Source of the DNA: Victivallis sp. Marseille-Q1083
GTDB taxonomy: Bacteria; Verrucomicrobiota; Lentisphaeria; Victivallales; Victivallaceae
Direction: 5' to 3'
Length of the DNA stretch: 64,000 bases
Assembly: GCF_903645315.1 (NCBI RefSeq)
Contig: NZ_CAHJXL010000001.1
Coordinates: forward strand, 2,615,991-2,679,990
Part shown: positions 6,822-15,897 of the stretch, piece after piece
How positions within the stretch are numbered: the stretch's first letter is position 1
Layout: every line of letters begins with the position of its first letter
The notes under the pieces: model-generated
What the model was told of the DNA's origin: nothing
Seen by the model: only the letters and a program-made list of their open reading frames with translations
Databases searched by the model: none
Position numbers and translations under genes: made by a program

Positions 6822-9169
6822 TGTTTCGGCTCTTGGGATGCGGCGTTCAGGACCTTTTCGATCAACTGAAGCATTTGGACCGCTTTGCTGTTGTTTTTGT
6901 CCAGCTTCAACAGTTGCCGGCAGGCGTCGCCCGCTTCCCGGTATTGCTTTTCCGTCCAATACAGTTGAGCGGATTGCTCCAGCGCTTGCTGCAGCGCCTC
7001 GCGCACCCGCTGGTTGTCCGGCGCCTGTTCCCAGACGAAATTCAGCTCGCGAACCGCATCAGGGTATTTTTTCGCTTCCAGGTAGCGCATGCCCAGGCAT
7101 TCCCAGCCCGGCAGGAAATCGACCGCGCCGTCTTTGGCCTGTTTGGCCAGTGCCAGCGCCTCATCGTTCCGGCCGGCGGCGGCCAGCACTTCCGAAAAAT
7201 TGACCAGCACCAGCCGGTCCTGCGGGTACAGCTCCCGTAAACGCTGGTAGGTTTTTTCCGCTTCCGCATAATCGTCCCGCACCGCGGCCAGGTAAGCCCA
7301 GGCGTAAAGGAGTTGCGGCTGATCCGGGAATTGGTGCAAGCCTTCCCGCAGGCAGGCGAGCTGTTCGTCGGTTTTTCCGGCCGCTTTCAAGCATTCCGCC
7401 AATCGCAGATAAAGCATCTCCTGGCGGGGATCGAGTTTCAACGCCTGCCGATAGGCGGCGATTTCCTGCTCCGGCTGGCCGCGCAATGCCGCCAATTCGC
7501 CGGTCATCACCTGGGCCGCCGCCTGCCGTTCCGGCCGGTCGGTGGCCGCACACCGGCGGATCAGCTCTTCGGCTTCTGCTTCTTTCTGATGCCGCAACGC
7601 GAAATTGAAGGCATTGGCAAGCAGCAGTTCGGAATCCGGCAACTGCGCCAAGCCGTCCTGATAGGCCTGCCAGGCTTCGTCTATCCGGCTGCCGCTTTCC
7701 AGCGCGGCGGCCAGCGCGATGAAAGTATTGGGATCTTCCGGTGCCAGTTGCTGCAGCTTCCGGGCCGCTTCCAGCGCCGGCACCGGCTGGCCGGCCTGAA
7801 GTTGGGCCTGAAGTTGGACCAGCAGCGCATCGGCGTCGTCGGGGAACGACCGGAGAACCGTATCGGCGTTGGCGACGGCGGCCGAAAAATTGCCGGTATT
7901 GAGTTCCGAGATCATCAGCAATTTGGCGGTGCCCGGCAATTGCGGCAGCCACTGCCGCAACTGGCGCAAGGCCGGCAGGGTGGCGGCGAATTCACCGCGG
8001 TCCAACGCTTCCGTCAGCAACGGCAACGCCAGGTTCAGCAGTTGTTCCGCCGTTTCGGTCGTCGGGTTCCGCCGGTAGACATTTTCCAGCGCTTCGGCCA
8101 GTTTCGCCAGGTTGCCGCCGTCCAGCACCAGCTGCAACTGCATGCGCTGGTACATCATCCGGTTGGCGAATTCGCTGCAGTTGTCCAGCACCTGCGTCAA
8201 TTGCGCTTTGTCGTTCGTCAGAAAGGAGCGCAGCGCTTCCAGATAATAACCGGTCACCAGCGTCGGCCGGTCGCCACTGGCGTATTGTTTCGACAATTCC
8301 GTCAATGCCGCCGCATCGTTTGCGGCGGCCAGCGCTTCGCCGAGCATGACCGCGACGACGAAGTCCCGCGCGTCGCGCTGCAGGAGTTCCTGTAAATACG
8401 GAATGGCTGCCGGGAAATCGCCCTGGTCGAAACAGAAAGACGCCAGCGGTTTTAAATTCCGGTCGCCGTCCAGTTGATTGGCGAGTTCCAGATGTTGCCG
8501 GACCGCATCCAAATCGCCGCGCAGCAGAGCGTAGCGGGCCAGTCCGAATTGGGCGGCGCCCTGCAATTGCGCCGAATCCGCCGTCAGGACCGCTTCCAGT
8601 AACCGGGCGGCCTCTTCCGGATTGCGTTCTGCGAGTTTCTGCTCGGCGTAGAGCAGTTTTGCCTCCGGTGTTTCCGAGTCCGGCAATTTGGCGATCACGG
8701 CCGCCAGCAACTGGTCGTCGCCGGCTGCCGCCGCCGCCCGGCCCAGCAGCGGCAGTTGTTCGGCCGGCAATTGGTCTGTTTCGAATTTGGCGCGCAGCAG
8801 CCAGATGATTTCCGGATAATTGCCCGCTTTGTCCAGCATGTTCAACTGCCGTTCCGCCAAAGCGGCATCCAGCGGATTCAAACCGGCGGCCCGCTGAAAC
8901 AGCACCGCGGCGGTGGCAAATTGTTTTTCTTCCTCGAAAATTTCCGCCAGCAGCCGGATGGCGTTTTCATTGGCCTGGTCTTTCCGGATGACTTCGCGCA
9001 ATGCTTTTTTGGCCGTTTCGTAATCGTGCGCGGCATAAGCCTGCTGGCCTTCATAGAGCGCGTCGGCCAGGCTGCGGTGCGAGAACAACAGGTAAACGAC
9101 GACGGCGATACATACCAGCGTGATTGCCAGCAGGGAACCGAACAGCCAGAGACGGGTCGCTTTTTTCAT
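6818..9169 (-). CDS. TPR-repeat protein of the exosortase operon
   Basis: The 783-residue protein has an N-terminal signal anchor (hydrophobic residues 9-30). The rest is almost wholly tetratricopeptide repeats, visible as recurring AxxxYxxALxLxP-type blocks such as AAYRQALKLDPRQEMLYLRLAECLKAAG and YAEAEKTYQRLRELYPQ. TPR proteins act as scaffolds, and large TPR proteins of this kind accompany exosortase systems (PEP-CTERM/PrsT type). It is the first gene of a coupled operon with the exosortase and EpsI-like genes, so it probably binds substrate or polysaccharide machinery outside the cytoplasmic membrane. A good ATG starts it at 9169, 15 bases after the stop of the deacylase gene. Confidence 0.85.
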   Translation of the reverse strand: MKKATRLWLFGSLLAITLVCIAVVVYLLFSHRSLADALYEGQQAYAAHDYETAKKALREVIRKDQANENAIRLLAEIFEEEKQFATAAVLFQRAAGLNPLDAALAERQLNMLDKAGNYPEIIWLLRAKFETDQLPAEQLPLLGRAAAAAGDDQLLAAVIAKLPDSETPEAKLLYAEQKLAERNPEEAARLLEAVLTADSAQLQGAAQFGLARYALLRGDLDAVRQHLELANQLDGDRNLKPLASFCFDQGDFPAAIPYLQELLQRDARDFVVAVMLGEALAAANDAAALTELSKQYASGDRPTLVTGYYLEALRSFLTNDKAQLTQVLDNCSEFANRMMYQRMQLQLVLDGGNLAKLAEALENVYRRNPTTETAEQLLNLALPLLTEALDRGEFAATLPALRQLRQWLPQLPGTAKLLMISELNTGNFSAAVANADTVLRSFPDDADALLVQLQAQLQAGQPVPALEAARKLQQLAPEDPNTFIALAAALESGSRIDEAWQAYQDGLAQLPDSELLLANAFNFALRHQKEAEAEELIRRCAATDRPERQAAAQVMTGELAALRGQPEQEIAAYRQALKLDPRQEMLYLRLAECLKAAGKTDEQLACLREGLHQFPDQPQLLYAWAYLAAVRDDYAEAEKTYQRLRELYPQDRLVLVNFSEVLAAAGRNDEALALAKQAKDGAVDFLPGWECLGMRYLEAKKYPDAVRELNFVWEQAPDNQRVREALQQALEQSAQLYWTEKQYREAGDACRQLLKLDKNNSKAVQMLQLIEKVLNAASQEPKQ

Positions 9170-9184
9170 GATATTTCTCTCTCT

Positions 9185-9688
9185 TTATTTCCCGGATTCA
9201 TTTTCTTCGGACTTCGGTTGCCGGAGCCGGCAAACATCTACCCAGCCGGAACTTCCGGCATATTCATACAATTCGTCGCAACTCAGCTCAATTGCCGAAT
9301 TGCCGCTGCCGCAGGCGGGAAACACCGTGGCAAAACGGCGCAGGGACAGGTCGGTAAAAACTTTCACCGCCGGCTCCGGCAGTGCGAACGGACAGACGCC
9401 GCCGACGGCATGTCCGGTCCAGCGGAGCACCTCTTCCGGCGTCAGCATCGCCGCTTTCCGGCCGAATTGCGCTTTGAATTTGGCGTTGTCGATTTTGGCG
9501 TCACCGGCAGCGACCACCAGGATGGCGCCGTCCGCGGCCCGGAACGAAAGGGTTTTGGCGATTCGCGCCGGTTCGACCTGTAAGGCGGCTGCCGCCAGCT
9601 CCACCGTCGCGCTGGAAACGGCAAATTCCCGCACCTGCGTTTCCTTGCCCCAGCGCGCCAGGTAAGCTCTCACTGCTTCCACAGACAT
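9185..9688 (-). CDS. YbaK/EbsC-type aminoacyl-tRNA deacylase
   Basis: The 167-residue protein has the YbaK/ProX fold signatures: an early RIAKTLSFRA segment with the functional Lys, ILVVAAGDAKIDNAKF, GHAVGGVCPF and a late ACGSGNSAIELS. These enzymes hydrolyse mischarged tRNAs (for example Cys- or Ala-tRNAPro) in the cytoplasm. It lies 15 bases upstream of the TPR gene on the same strand and may share its transcript, although no functional link is obvious. The subfamily (YbaK, ProX or another) cannot be fixed by eye. Confidence 0.88.
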   Translation of the reverse strand: MSVEAVRAYLARWGKETQVREFAVSSATVELAAAALQVEPARIAKTLSFRAADGAILVVAAGDAKIDNAKFKAQFGRKAAMLTPEEVLRWTGHAVGGVCPFALPEPAVKVFTDLSLRRFATVFPACGSGNSAIELSCDELYEYAGSSGWVDVCRLRQPKSEENESGK

Positions 9689-9799
9689 AAATTTTTTCCT
9701 CTTTTGCGGTTATAATTCTCCGTGTACAAGGAAAATATAGCGTCGTTCGCCGGTTAAGCAAGTCCGGTTTTGATCGCCGGAACCGAACCGGCGGTGGAA

Positions 9800-11161
9800 T
9801 CAGGTGTTGCCGGTCCGGCTCAAATAGAGTTTCCAGAACAGCAGCCAGCCGCCAACCGCCGCCGCGCTGATCGTCAGCACCAGCGTGCTGCCGTGACAGA
9901 TCAACAGCGGTACCGCCAGCGAGGTCCAGATGCCGCCGCCCATGATCGGCTCATGCAGCAATTGCTTATAGCCGAACGCTTCGGCGGCAACGGTTTTCGA
10001 TTCCGGGTCCACCGTCCGCAGCAGCAGTAATCCGGTCGCGGTGACGCCGGTCGACTGGCCGAATTCGGCGATGCCGCGCTCGAACCAGGCATCCGGCAGG
10101 ATCCGGGGGGCCAGGTACAGGATGCCGAAGACGTTCCAGGCGATTCCGGCCGCCGACAGGATGGCCAGCGGCTGCCAGTAGGCCGCGACGAATTCCAGTT
10201 GAATGGAGGCGACTGCGGCGACGACCAGGAAGTCCAGGGCGGTGCCGGCCAGCCGTTGCATCAGCCCGTGGTCGATCAGGTAATCGATTTTGCAGACCGT
10301 GAACATCTTTTGCAGCAGCAGCCCGCCGATCATGCACAGCGGGAACAGCGGGAAACTTTCCAGGAATTTCAAGTCCTGGATTGCCGGCGGCGAAATATGG
10401 TTGAGCAGCGCCAGCAGTTCTTTGATGACGAAACCGATGGTTACCGCCAGGCCGATGATGGCCGTATGCAGCGCCAGCGAGTCGATGGAATCGGCCGAGA
10501 CGGTCTGTTTGCCGGCCGACGGCTGAGCATCGGCCGGATGGAGGCCGCGGCGTTCCGCCGGCGACTGGTCGGCAAAGGAACGGATGTTCTTCACCCAGCC
10601 GAACCGGACCGCCAGGTTGATCAGCCACATGCCGATGACGACGCCGCTGATCATGCCGACCGTCGCTACCGTGAAGCCGAGATCCTTGCCTTCCGGCCAG
10701 TTCAGTTCCCGAAACGTATTGCTCAAGCCGGCGACCGTGCCGTGGCCGCCTTCGAAGCCGACTTCGATCAGGGCGCCGAACGCGGAATTGACACCGAACA
10801 GCGGCTTCAGCAGCAGAATGACCAGCAGGGTGCCGACCACATATTGCCCCCAGGCGACGATCTGGCCGTAACAGAATTGCGGCGCCGCCACCCGCCAGAT
10901 TTTTTTGAAACCGGGCGTCGTGATGCCGAGGAACAGCGCGGCGAAAACGATATTGATCAGAAAGGCCGGAATTTGATTCCAGCCGGCGTGCCAGTCCGGC
11001 GGCAGACGGTTCCCGCCGAAAGAGGCGATCAACAGGCCGACCGCGCCGCCGATGACCGATGACGGCAGGTACAGGCGTTGAAAGATGGTAAAACGCATCC
11101 GCAGAATTTTGCCGACGACCAGCAAAATACACAAGCAGCAAAAGGACACAACCGCTGTCAT
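9800..11161 (-). CDS. GltS-type sodium/glutamate symporter
   Basis: The 453-residue protein has about eleven hydrophobic segments and the two half-repeats typical of GltS. It contains LYLPSSVIGGAVGLL near the N-terminus, the motif GFEGGHGTVAGL and, in the second half, AEFGQSTGVTATGLLLLRTVDP. GltS imports glutamate with sodium across the inner membrane. A polar loop (residues about 208-230) joins the halves. Start: the ATG at 11161 follows AAAGGAA; a TTG at 11176 is less likely. It is preceded by a good sigma70-like promoter. Substrate is inferred from the family and may be another carboxylate. Confidence 0.82.
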   Translation of the reverse strand: MTAVVSFCCLCILLVVGKILRMRFTIFQRLYLPSSVIGGAVGLLIASFGGNRLPPDWHAGWNQIPAFLINIVFAALFLGITTPGFKKIWRVAAPQFCYGQIVAWGQYVVGTLLVILLLKPLFGVNSAFGALIEVGFEGGHGTVAGLSNTFRELNWPEGKDLGFTVATVGMISGVVIGMWLINLAVRFGWVKNIRSFADQSPAERRGLHPADAQPSAGKQTVSADSIDSLALHTAIIGLAVTIGFVIKELLALLNHISPPAIQDLKFLESFPLFPLCMIGGLLLQKMFTVCKIDYLIDHGLMQRLAGTALDFLVVAAVASIQLEFVAAYWQPLAILSAAGIAWNVFGILYLAPRILPDAWFERGIAEFGQSTGVTATGLLLLRTVDPESKTVAAEAFGYKQLLHEPIMGGGIWTSLAVPLLICHGSTLVLTISAAAVGGWLLFWKLYLSRTGNT

Positions 11162-11190
11162 TTCCGTTCCTTTCAAAATTCAAAAAAAGT

Positions 11191-11219
11191 AATATAATGA
11201 TTCGAGGTAAAAAGTTCAA
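11191..11219 (-). promoter_or_regulatory. Sigma70-like promoter of the gltS-type gene
   Basis: On the minus strand, TTGAAC (11214-11219) and TATATT (11191-11196) are separated by exactly 17 bases. The -10 box lies about 30 bases before the start codon. Confidence 0.6.
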
Positions 11220-11375
11220 TGCGAAGTGGCGTGGAAAACGCCGGCAAAATCAACCCAACTGGAAGTTTTCTTCGCGAAAAGTGAAAGCGACGGAACGCAA
11301 CCGGGTTGACGGCTGCGGCCGGCAATGCTATGGTTAGCCCGGCGGTCGAAATGATGAATACGGAAAGGGCGTGGC

Positions 11376-11837
11376 ATGGACGGTATCCGGATTGTTGAAA
11401 TTCCGGCGATGAAAATGGCGGTCTCCGGACCCGGCACCTGGGACGACGGTGTGTTGCGAAAATTCGCCGGTTGGCTCTCGCAGTTGCCGCAGACGTTGAC
11501 GCCGCAGGATTTTCTCTGGTTTGACAACGGTGCCGGTAAATTTGTCTGGGGTTACCTGCTGGTTGATCCGGCTCTTGAGCCGGCCGGTTTTGAAGTCGTC
11601 GATTTTGCCGGCGGCCTGTTTGCGGTGACCGTCTGCAAAGATGCCGATGAGGTCGAATTGCAGCGGGCGGCCCGCCGCCTCGAGGCTTGGATCGAAAGAA
11701 GTGCCTGTTTCGAGCTGGACGAACGGCCGGGCCGGAACAGCATGGGGCAGGTCATCACGCCGCCGGCCGTTTTCGAGGCGATGGGATATCGGCAGATGGA
11801 CCTCTACTTTCCAATCCGGATGGCAGCGGCCAAATGA
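11376..11837 (+). CDS. GyrI-like/effector-binding-domain protein
   Basis: The 153-residue protein resembles the stand-alone effector-binding (GyrI-like/AraC-E) domain. It begins with a strand IRIVEIPAMKMAVSGPG, has the mid-domain FLWFDNGAGKFVWGYLL, the GLFAVTVCK strand and a closing W-containing helix, then a C-terminal MDLYFPI strand. Such domains bind small hydrophobic molecules or drugs; no DNA-binding domain is attached. The gene overlaps the downstream acetyltransferase by ATGA, so the two are translated together. Identification is by pattern, with moderate certainty. Confidence 0.65.
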   Translation: MDGIRIVEIPAMKMAVSGPGTWDDGVLRKFAGWLSQLPQTLTPQDFLWFDNGAGKFVWGYLLVDPALEPAGFEVVDFAGGLFAVTVCKDADEVELQRAARRLEAWIERSACFELDERPGRNSMGQVITPPAVFEAMGYRQMDLYFPIRMAAAK

Positions 11838-12379
11838 ACGTCCGAGGGCTCTCTTTCCGGGCGTTGAAAGCGATGGATTGTGCCGTTGCCGCCGCCGCTT
11901 TTGCCGCTCAAGGGTGGCATAAGCCGCTGGAGCAGTATCAAAATTATCTCCGGGAGCAGCAGGAGGGAGCATTGCAGGTCATCGTCGCCTGGTGCGAGGC
12001 GGAATTTGCCGGTTATCTGGTGTTGCGCCGCCGGGCGCGTTATGCGCCGTTTGCCGCTGCCGGCATCCCGGAAATCGGTGATTTGAACGTGTTGATCAAG
12101 TTCCGCTGCCGCGGTATCGGCGCGGCGTTGCTGCAGCAGGCGGAGGATTTGGCGCGGGCGTGGCGATGCGCCGAGATCGGCCTGGGAGTCGGGCTCTGGA
12201 AGGATTACGGCAGCGCACAGCGGCTTTACGTCCGGCTCGGCTACCGCCCGGACGGCCGCGGACTGCATTGGCGCGACCGGCAGATCGGCTATGGCGAAAC
12301 GGTAGTTGCCGACGACGACCTGGTGCTCTATCTGACCAAACCGCTGGAACCCGTCCGGCCGGGCGAACCGCGCCGGTGA
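11834..12379 (+). CDS. GNAT-family N-acetyltransferase
   Basis: The 181-residue protein carries the GNAT acetyl-CoA core: the beta4/alpha3 motif IGDLNVLIKFRCRGIGAALLQQAEDLA (R/Q-x-x-G-x-G within it), then a second helix (YGSAQRLYVRLGYRPDG) typical of motif B. It should transfer an acetyl group to a small amine or protein; the substrate is unknown. The ATG at 11834 overlaps the previous stop by ATGA. A longer upstream frame lies inside the preceding gene and is not favoured. The pairing with an effector-binding protein suggests handling of a small toxic or signalling compound (inference). Confidence 0.85.
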   Translation: MNVRGLSFRALKAMDCAVAAAAFAAQGWHKPLEQYQNYLREQQEGALQVIVAWCEAEFAGYLVLRRRARYAPFAAAGIPEIGDLNVLIKFRCRGIGAALLQQAEDLARAWRCAEIGLGVGLWKDYGSAQRLYVRLGYRPDGRGLHWRDRQIGYGETVVADDDLVLYLTKPLEPVRPGEPRR

Positions 12380-12470
12380 CGGAATTGTCGCCGTTTTTTT
12401 TTGAGTTGGCGAATTCCGGTGGTATATTATTCGCGCATCATTGAAACCCTTCAAGCGGAACGGAGGAGAA

Positions 12471-13118
12471 ATGTCCGGGCAACTCGATGACCGCCGCCAC
12501 GGTTTTTACACACCGCAGGAAGAATTGGCCAATACGTTGACGCACGGCGCCGGCGTGCTGCTCGGCATCGCCGGTTTGGCGATCCTGCTGCGGGCGGCGT
12601 GGCCGCTGGGCGCCGGGTATGTTGCCGGGTATGCCGTTTACGGCGGTTGTCTGGTGGCGATGTATCTGGCCAGCACCTTCTATCACGCCGTCTGGGGAGA
12701 ACGGCTCAAACAATTCTGCCGCCGCCTTGATCATTGCGCCATCTATCTGTTGATTGCCGGGACCTACACGCCGGTGATGACGGTGGCGATCGGCGGCACG
12801 CTGGGCGGTTGGCTGCTCGGTATCGTCTGGTTGCTGGCCGCTGCCGGAATCGCTTTCAAGTGCTGTGCGATGCAGCGGTTCAACCGCCTTTCGCTGGTGC
12901 TTTATCTGACGATGGGCTGGTTGGGGATCATCGCCGTCAAGTCGCTGATCGCCGGCATGCCGCCGCTGGCGCTGGGCTTGCTGGTTGCCGGCGGAGTCGT
13001 CTATACGCTCGGTGTGGCGTTTTATGTCCAGGATCGTCCCTATTGCCACGCGATCTGGCATCTGTTCGTCCTCGGCGGCAGCATCCTGCAATTTTTCGCC
13101 GTACTCAATCTGGCCTGA
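12471..13118 (+). CDS. Hemolysin III / PAQR-family membrane protein
   Basis: The 215-residue protein has seven hydrophobic segments and the family's metal-site motifs: an early THGAG, the STFYHAVWG block after the second segment, DHCAIYLLIAGTYTP, and a late AIWHLFVLGGSILQF. PAQR-type proteins bind zinc through these His and Asp residues. Bacterial members are poorly characterised and the hemolysin name is historical. A strong GGAGGAG site precedes the ATG at 12471. The gene ends tail-to-tail with the sialidase-fold gene on the other strand, overlapping it by 14 bases, so no terminator separates them. Confidence 0.88.
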   Translation: MSGQLDDRRHGFYTPQEELANTLTHGAGVLLGIAGLAILLRAAWPLGAGYVAGYAVYGGCLVAMYLASTFYHAVWGERLKQFCRRLDHCAIYLLIAGTYTPVMTVAIGGTLGGWLLGIVWLLAAAGIAFKCCAMQRFNRLSLVLYLTMGWLGIIAVKSLIAGMPPLALGLLVAGGVVYTLGVAFYVQDRPYCHAIWHLFVLGGSILQFFAVLNLA

Positions 13119-14064
13119 CGGTGCTGCCGGCTTGCCAGTCGATGGAGAGCCGGGCGACATAGACTCCGGTTCGGCCGGATTCGTGGCTCGAGTAATAGCT
13201 GACCAGCGCTTGCGAATCGTTCAGCGGACAGACGGCGGCGTAAGAACAATCGCCGCCCGACGGCAGTGCGCCGAGTGATTCCAGTCTGCCGTCGTCGTGA
13301 AGGAAGTGCATCGCCACCCGGCGCGGTCCGGCTTCCGCCTGGTCAACCGGCCACTCCCGCCCGATCAGCAGACTGCCGTGCGGATAACGCCTGAGGCAGG
13401 GGCCGTGCAGCACGACAGGCAGCCGCCGGTGGGAGGCCGGCCGGGCTGCCGGCGGCTGCCAATGGAAATATTCCGGCTGAAACGGCGGAATATCCAGCCG
13501 GGAAAGGCCGTAGACGGAGCCGTCGTCGGCGCAGTCGAGCGCGGTCTCGCCCGCGGTCCAGGGCAACGGACCGATTTCCTGCCAGCGGCAGCCGTCGGAA
13601 CTGTACAGCAGGCGGCATTGAAAGGTGGTTCCGGTTTGCAGGTAGGCGCTGCCGTAAAGCCTGTGATTCCGGTCGTTGGCCACTCCCCACAGCCAGTAAC
13701 GCGCCGGGATTCCGGTCAACGGCAGTTGGTTGCCCTCGCCATCCGGTTGCAGTTGGTAGCATCTGGATTCGCGGCCGGCGCGGTTCCGGTCGCGGATGGC
13801 GGCGAACAGCAGCAGCCGGTCCTGAAAGACGATCAGCTTCGGATCGCGCAGATCCCGTTCCCGCCCGGCGGAGAGGACAGTCCACGCCCGCCAGGCATTG
13901 CCGTCGTCGGAAACCAGGACGGTGATGACGCCGTCGGCCGCCATATGGGAGGCGGCGCTGCGAAAGGCCAGATAGTAACGCCCCTGGAAGCGGCACAATC
14001 CGGTGAAGGCGTTGTGCGCCGCTGCGGCGGCAACGGAAGAGATCCGGTCGATGGAAATTTTCAT
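13105..14064 (-). CDS. Sialidase-fold (Asp-box) protein, cytoplasmic
   Basis: The 319-residue protein has at least two Asp-box repeats (VSDDGNAWRAW near residue 51 and YSSDGCRWQEIG near 155). These mark sialidase-like beta-propellers. Other blade-like strands follow, such as LRDPKLIVFQDRLLLF and AMHFLHDDGRLESLG. No signal peptide is visible, which is unusual for a glycan-degrading sialidase, so it may act on imported sugars or serve another role. It is divergent from an AraC regulator 106 bases away, which probably controls it. Whether it has sialidase activity cannot be said: I cannot assign the catalytic Arg triad with confidence. Confidence 0.6.
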   Translation of the reverse strand: MKISIDRISSVAAAAAHNAFTGLCRFQGRYYLAFRSAASHMAADGVITVLVSDDGNAWRAWTVLSAGRERDLRDPKLIVFQDRLLLFAAIRDRNRAGRESRCYQLQPDGEGNQLPLTGIPARYWLWGVANDRNHRLYGSAYLQTGTTFQCRLLYSSDGCRWQEIGPLPWTAGETALDCADDGSVYGLSRLDIPPFQPEYFHWQPPAARPASHRRLPVVLHGPCLRRYPHGSLLIGREWPVDQAEAGPRRVAMHFLHDDGRLESLGALPSGGDCSYAAVCPLNDSQALVSYYSSHESGRTGVYVARLSIDWQAGSTVRPD

Positions 14065-14170
14065 GAATATTCTCCTTTGCGGCTCTTGTGCTCTGTCGGA
14101 ATGCTTCTTATAGTATAGTGAAAAATATGTCGTTTGGCTATGGGACGGAAGAGATTTTCATGGAAGGATT

Positions 14171-15064
14171 GTGTACTTTTGGATGGCGAAGGATGATCAT
14201 GCATTATTGTCGGGGGTGCTCGATGAACTTCTGCAGTTTGAGTTCACGAAAATCTATTTCGCGGAGCGCAGCCGATCGCCGGCGGAACTGAATTTTTACA
14301 GCGAGCGTCAGCCCTATTACCGCTTTACGCTGCCGTTGGCCGGCCGGTTTTATCAGCGGATTGCCATCGACGGCGTTTACCGGGAGGTCTGCCTGTATCC
14401 CGGTGAAGCGGTCGTGTTCCATCCGTTCTGCACCAACTATTATACGCCGGATTATTTTGCCGCCATCCGGCGCAGTCTGGCGGTGGTTCTGCGGCCCGGC
14501 TACCTGCGGCTGGCCTATTCCCGGCCCTATGTCGATGAAATCCGGCCGCGGGTGGATTTTCACCTTTACGACTCCTTGCGCTCTTCGACGATCAACGCCG
14601 TCATCGCGCTGGGCGCTCTGACCAACCGGCCCGAGGATCGCGATTGCGCGCTGGCGCTGATCAAACCGACCTTGCGGCTGATCGCCCGGGATCTGGCCGC
14701 TTCCAGGGGCGAACGCAACGGCAAAGCGTTGAATACCTGGCATGAGGTGGCCGACTATACGCTGGAACATTGTCTGGACGACCTGACCCGGGAGGAGGTC
14801 GCCCGCCGTTTTCAACTCTCCGACGGCTACGTTTCCAAGCTGTTCCGCCGCCATGCCGGCGACACCTTTTGCAACTATCTGACCCGGCTCCGGCTGGAAA
14901 AGGCCGCCGAATTGCTGCGGGACAGCGCGTTGACCGTCGGGGAAATCGCGGCGGACTGCGGTTTCCACTCATCGAGTTATTTCATCCGGCAGTTCCGCCA
15001 CTGCTATTCGGTATCGCCGGGCGAATACCGCTTCAGCCACCACCTGAACCGCCGCCGGGCATAA
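14171..15064 (+). CDS. AraC-family transcriptional regulator
   Basis: The 297-residue protein has an N-terminal cupin-like sensor half (LPLAGRFYQRIAIDGVYREVCLYPGEAVVFHP). Its C-terminal double helix-turn-helix contains LTREEVARRFQLSDGYVSKLFRRHAG and the second-helix signature VGEIAADCGFHSSSYFIRQFRHCYSVSPGEYR. Such proteins usually activate sugar-utilisation genes on binding a ligand. The divergent sialidase-fold gene is the likely target. The start is uncertain: GTG at 14171 lies only two bases after AAGGA, while ATG at 14183 is 14 bases after it. Confidence 0.9.
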   Translation: MYFWMAKDDHALLSGVLDELLQFEFTKIYFAERSRSPAELNFYSERQPYYRFTLPLAGRFYQRIAIDGVYREVCLYPGEAVVFHPFCTNYYTPDYFAAIRRSLAVVLRPGYLRLAYSRPYVDEIRPRVDFHLYDSLRSSTINAVIALGALTNRPEDRDCALALIKPTLRLIARDLAASRGERNGKALNTWHEVADYTLEHCLDDLTREEVARRFQLSDGYVSKLFRRHAGDTFCNYLTRLRLEKAAELLRDSALTVGEIAADCGFHSSSYFIRQFRHCYSVSPGEYRFSHHLNRRRA

Positions 15065-15281
15065 ACCAGAAACGCCAGTTTAACCTGAATGTTGTATTTC
15101 CAAATCTGTTCTGGGGCTGAGTTTTGGAAAAAAAATCCTCAGATGTTTTCCCTCATTTTTCACATTATACCCGCAATTGTCCGGCGGGAGTTGCCAATAA
15201 ACCGTATTCGTCTTGCAAAAGGAGGCAAGCGGTGGTATCTGTATGAAAGAACTGAATTGTACATATTCAAAACCGGCTTGA

Positions 15282-15815
15282 AAGGGGAACTCTCCCGGCT
15301 TGAATACTGGAACGGTCAATCTGTGCATCGATGGTTACGGCCAGTCCCGCCGCTTGAATAAAGAGACAGTCCCGGCCGGCGTGTTCAATTACACTTTTGC
15401 CTCAAAAAGCCGTTCCTTCAATCATAAGGCATCCGGCAATGATACCTTCATTGTCGATTGGGCCGCCTACCGCCTCAATCAATATACGGTTTTAAATCAG
15501 GCAGGTACAATTCAGAATCCGAACGAGCCACCATTTTACAGTCTGACATTCCTGGAAATATTATCGCCATGTGATAAACATATTGAAGGATATTCTTTAC
15601 ACAATCATGATCTTTTTGATTTAATTGCTTCTTTGACATATGATCAGCTGCATACATTAGTTGGTGCTTTTGATTACATTTTTGAGTATATCCCAGTTTA
15701 TCATAAATATAAAACAGATGAATCAACTATGTTGTTTCGACGTTTTTGGGATAAACAGTTAAGCCGGTATCAAATTATAGATAAGAATCCCTTCTTGCAT
15801 CCAAATTTCACATAA
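15282..15815 (+). pseudogene. 5'-truncated gene remnant, unknown
   Basis: An open frame runs from a stop at 15279 to 15815 but has no ATG or GTG in its first two thirds, only a TTG at 15300, so it is probably the tail of a broken gene. The first 75 codons use GC-rich codons (… VNLCIDGYGQSRRLNKETV …). From about 15530 the sequence turns AT-rich (LHNHDLFDLIASLTYDQLHTL), which suggests a junction of two sources. No family is recognised. It ends 70 bases before the IS-split gene at 15885. Confidence 0.35.
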
Positions 15816-15888
15816 CATATTTGTTATTATTTGTTTCCATATTGTTTGCCGCCTTTTGATGGCTCAAAAAAAGGAAGATTTTTTATGT

Positions 15889-15897
15889 ACAAAGGAT
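15889..15897 (+). repeat. Left 9-bp target duplication of the IS4 element
   Basis: ACAAAGGAT occurs here directly before the left inverted repeat and again at 17204-17212 directly after the right one. Confidence 0.9.

Noticed and set aside
15089-15361. 90-codon plus-strand frame after the AraC gene
   Set aside because: No ribosome-binding site and no recognisable motif; composition changes across it. Left unannotated.
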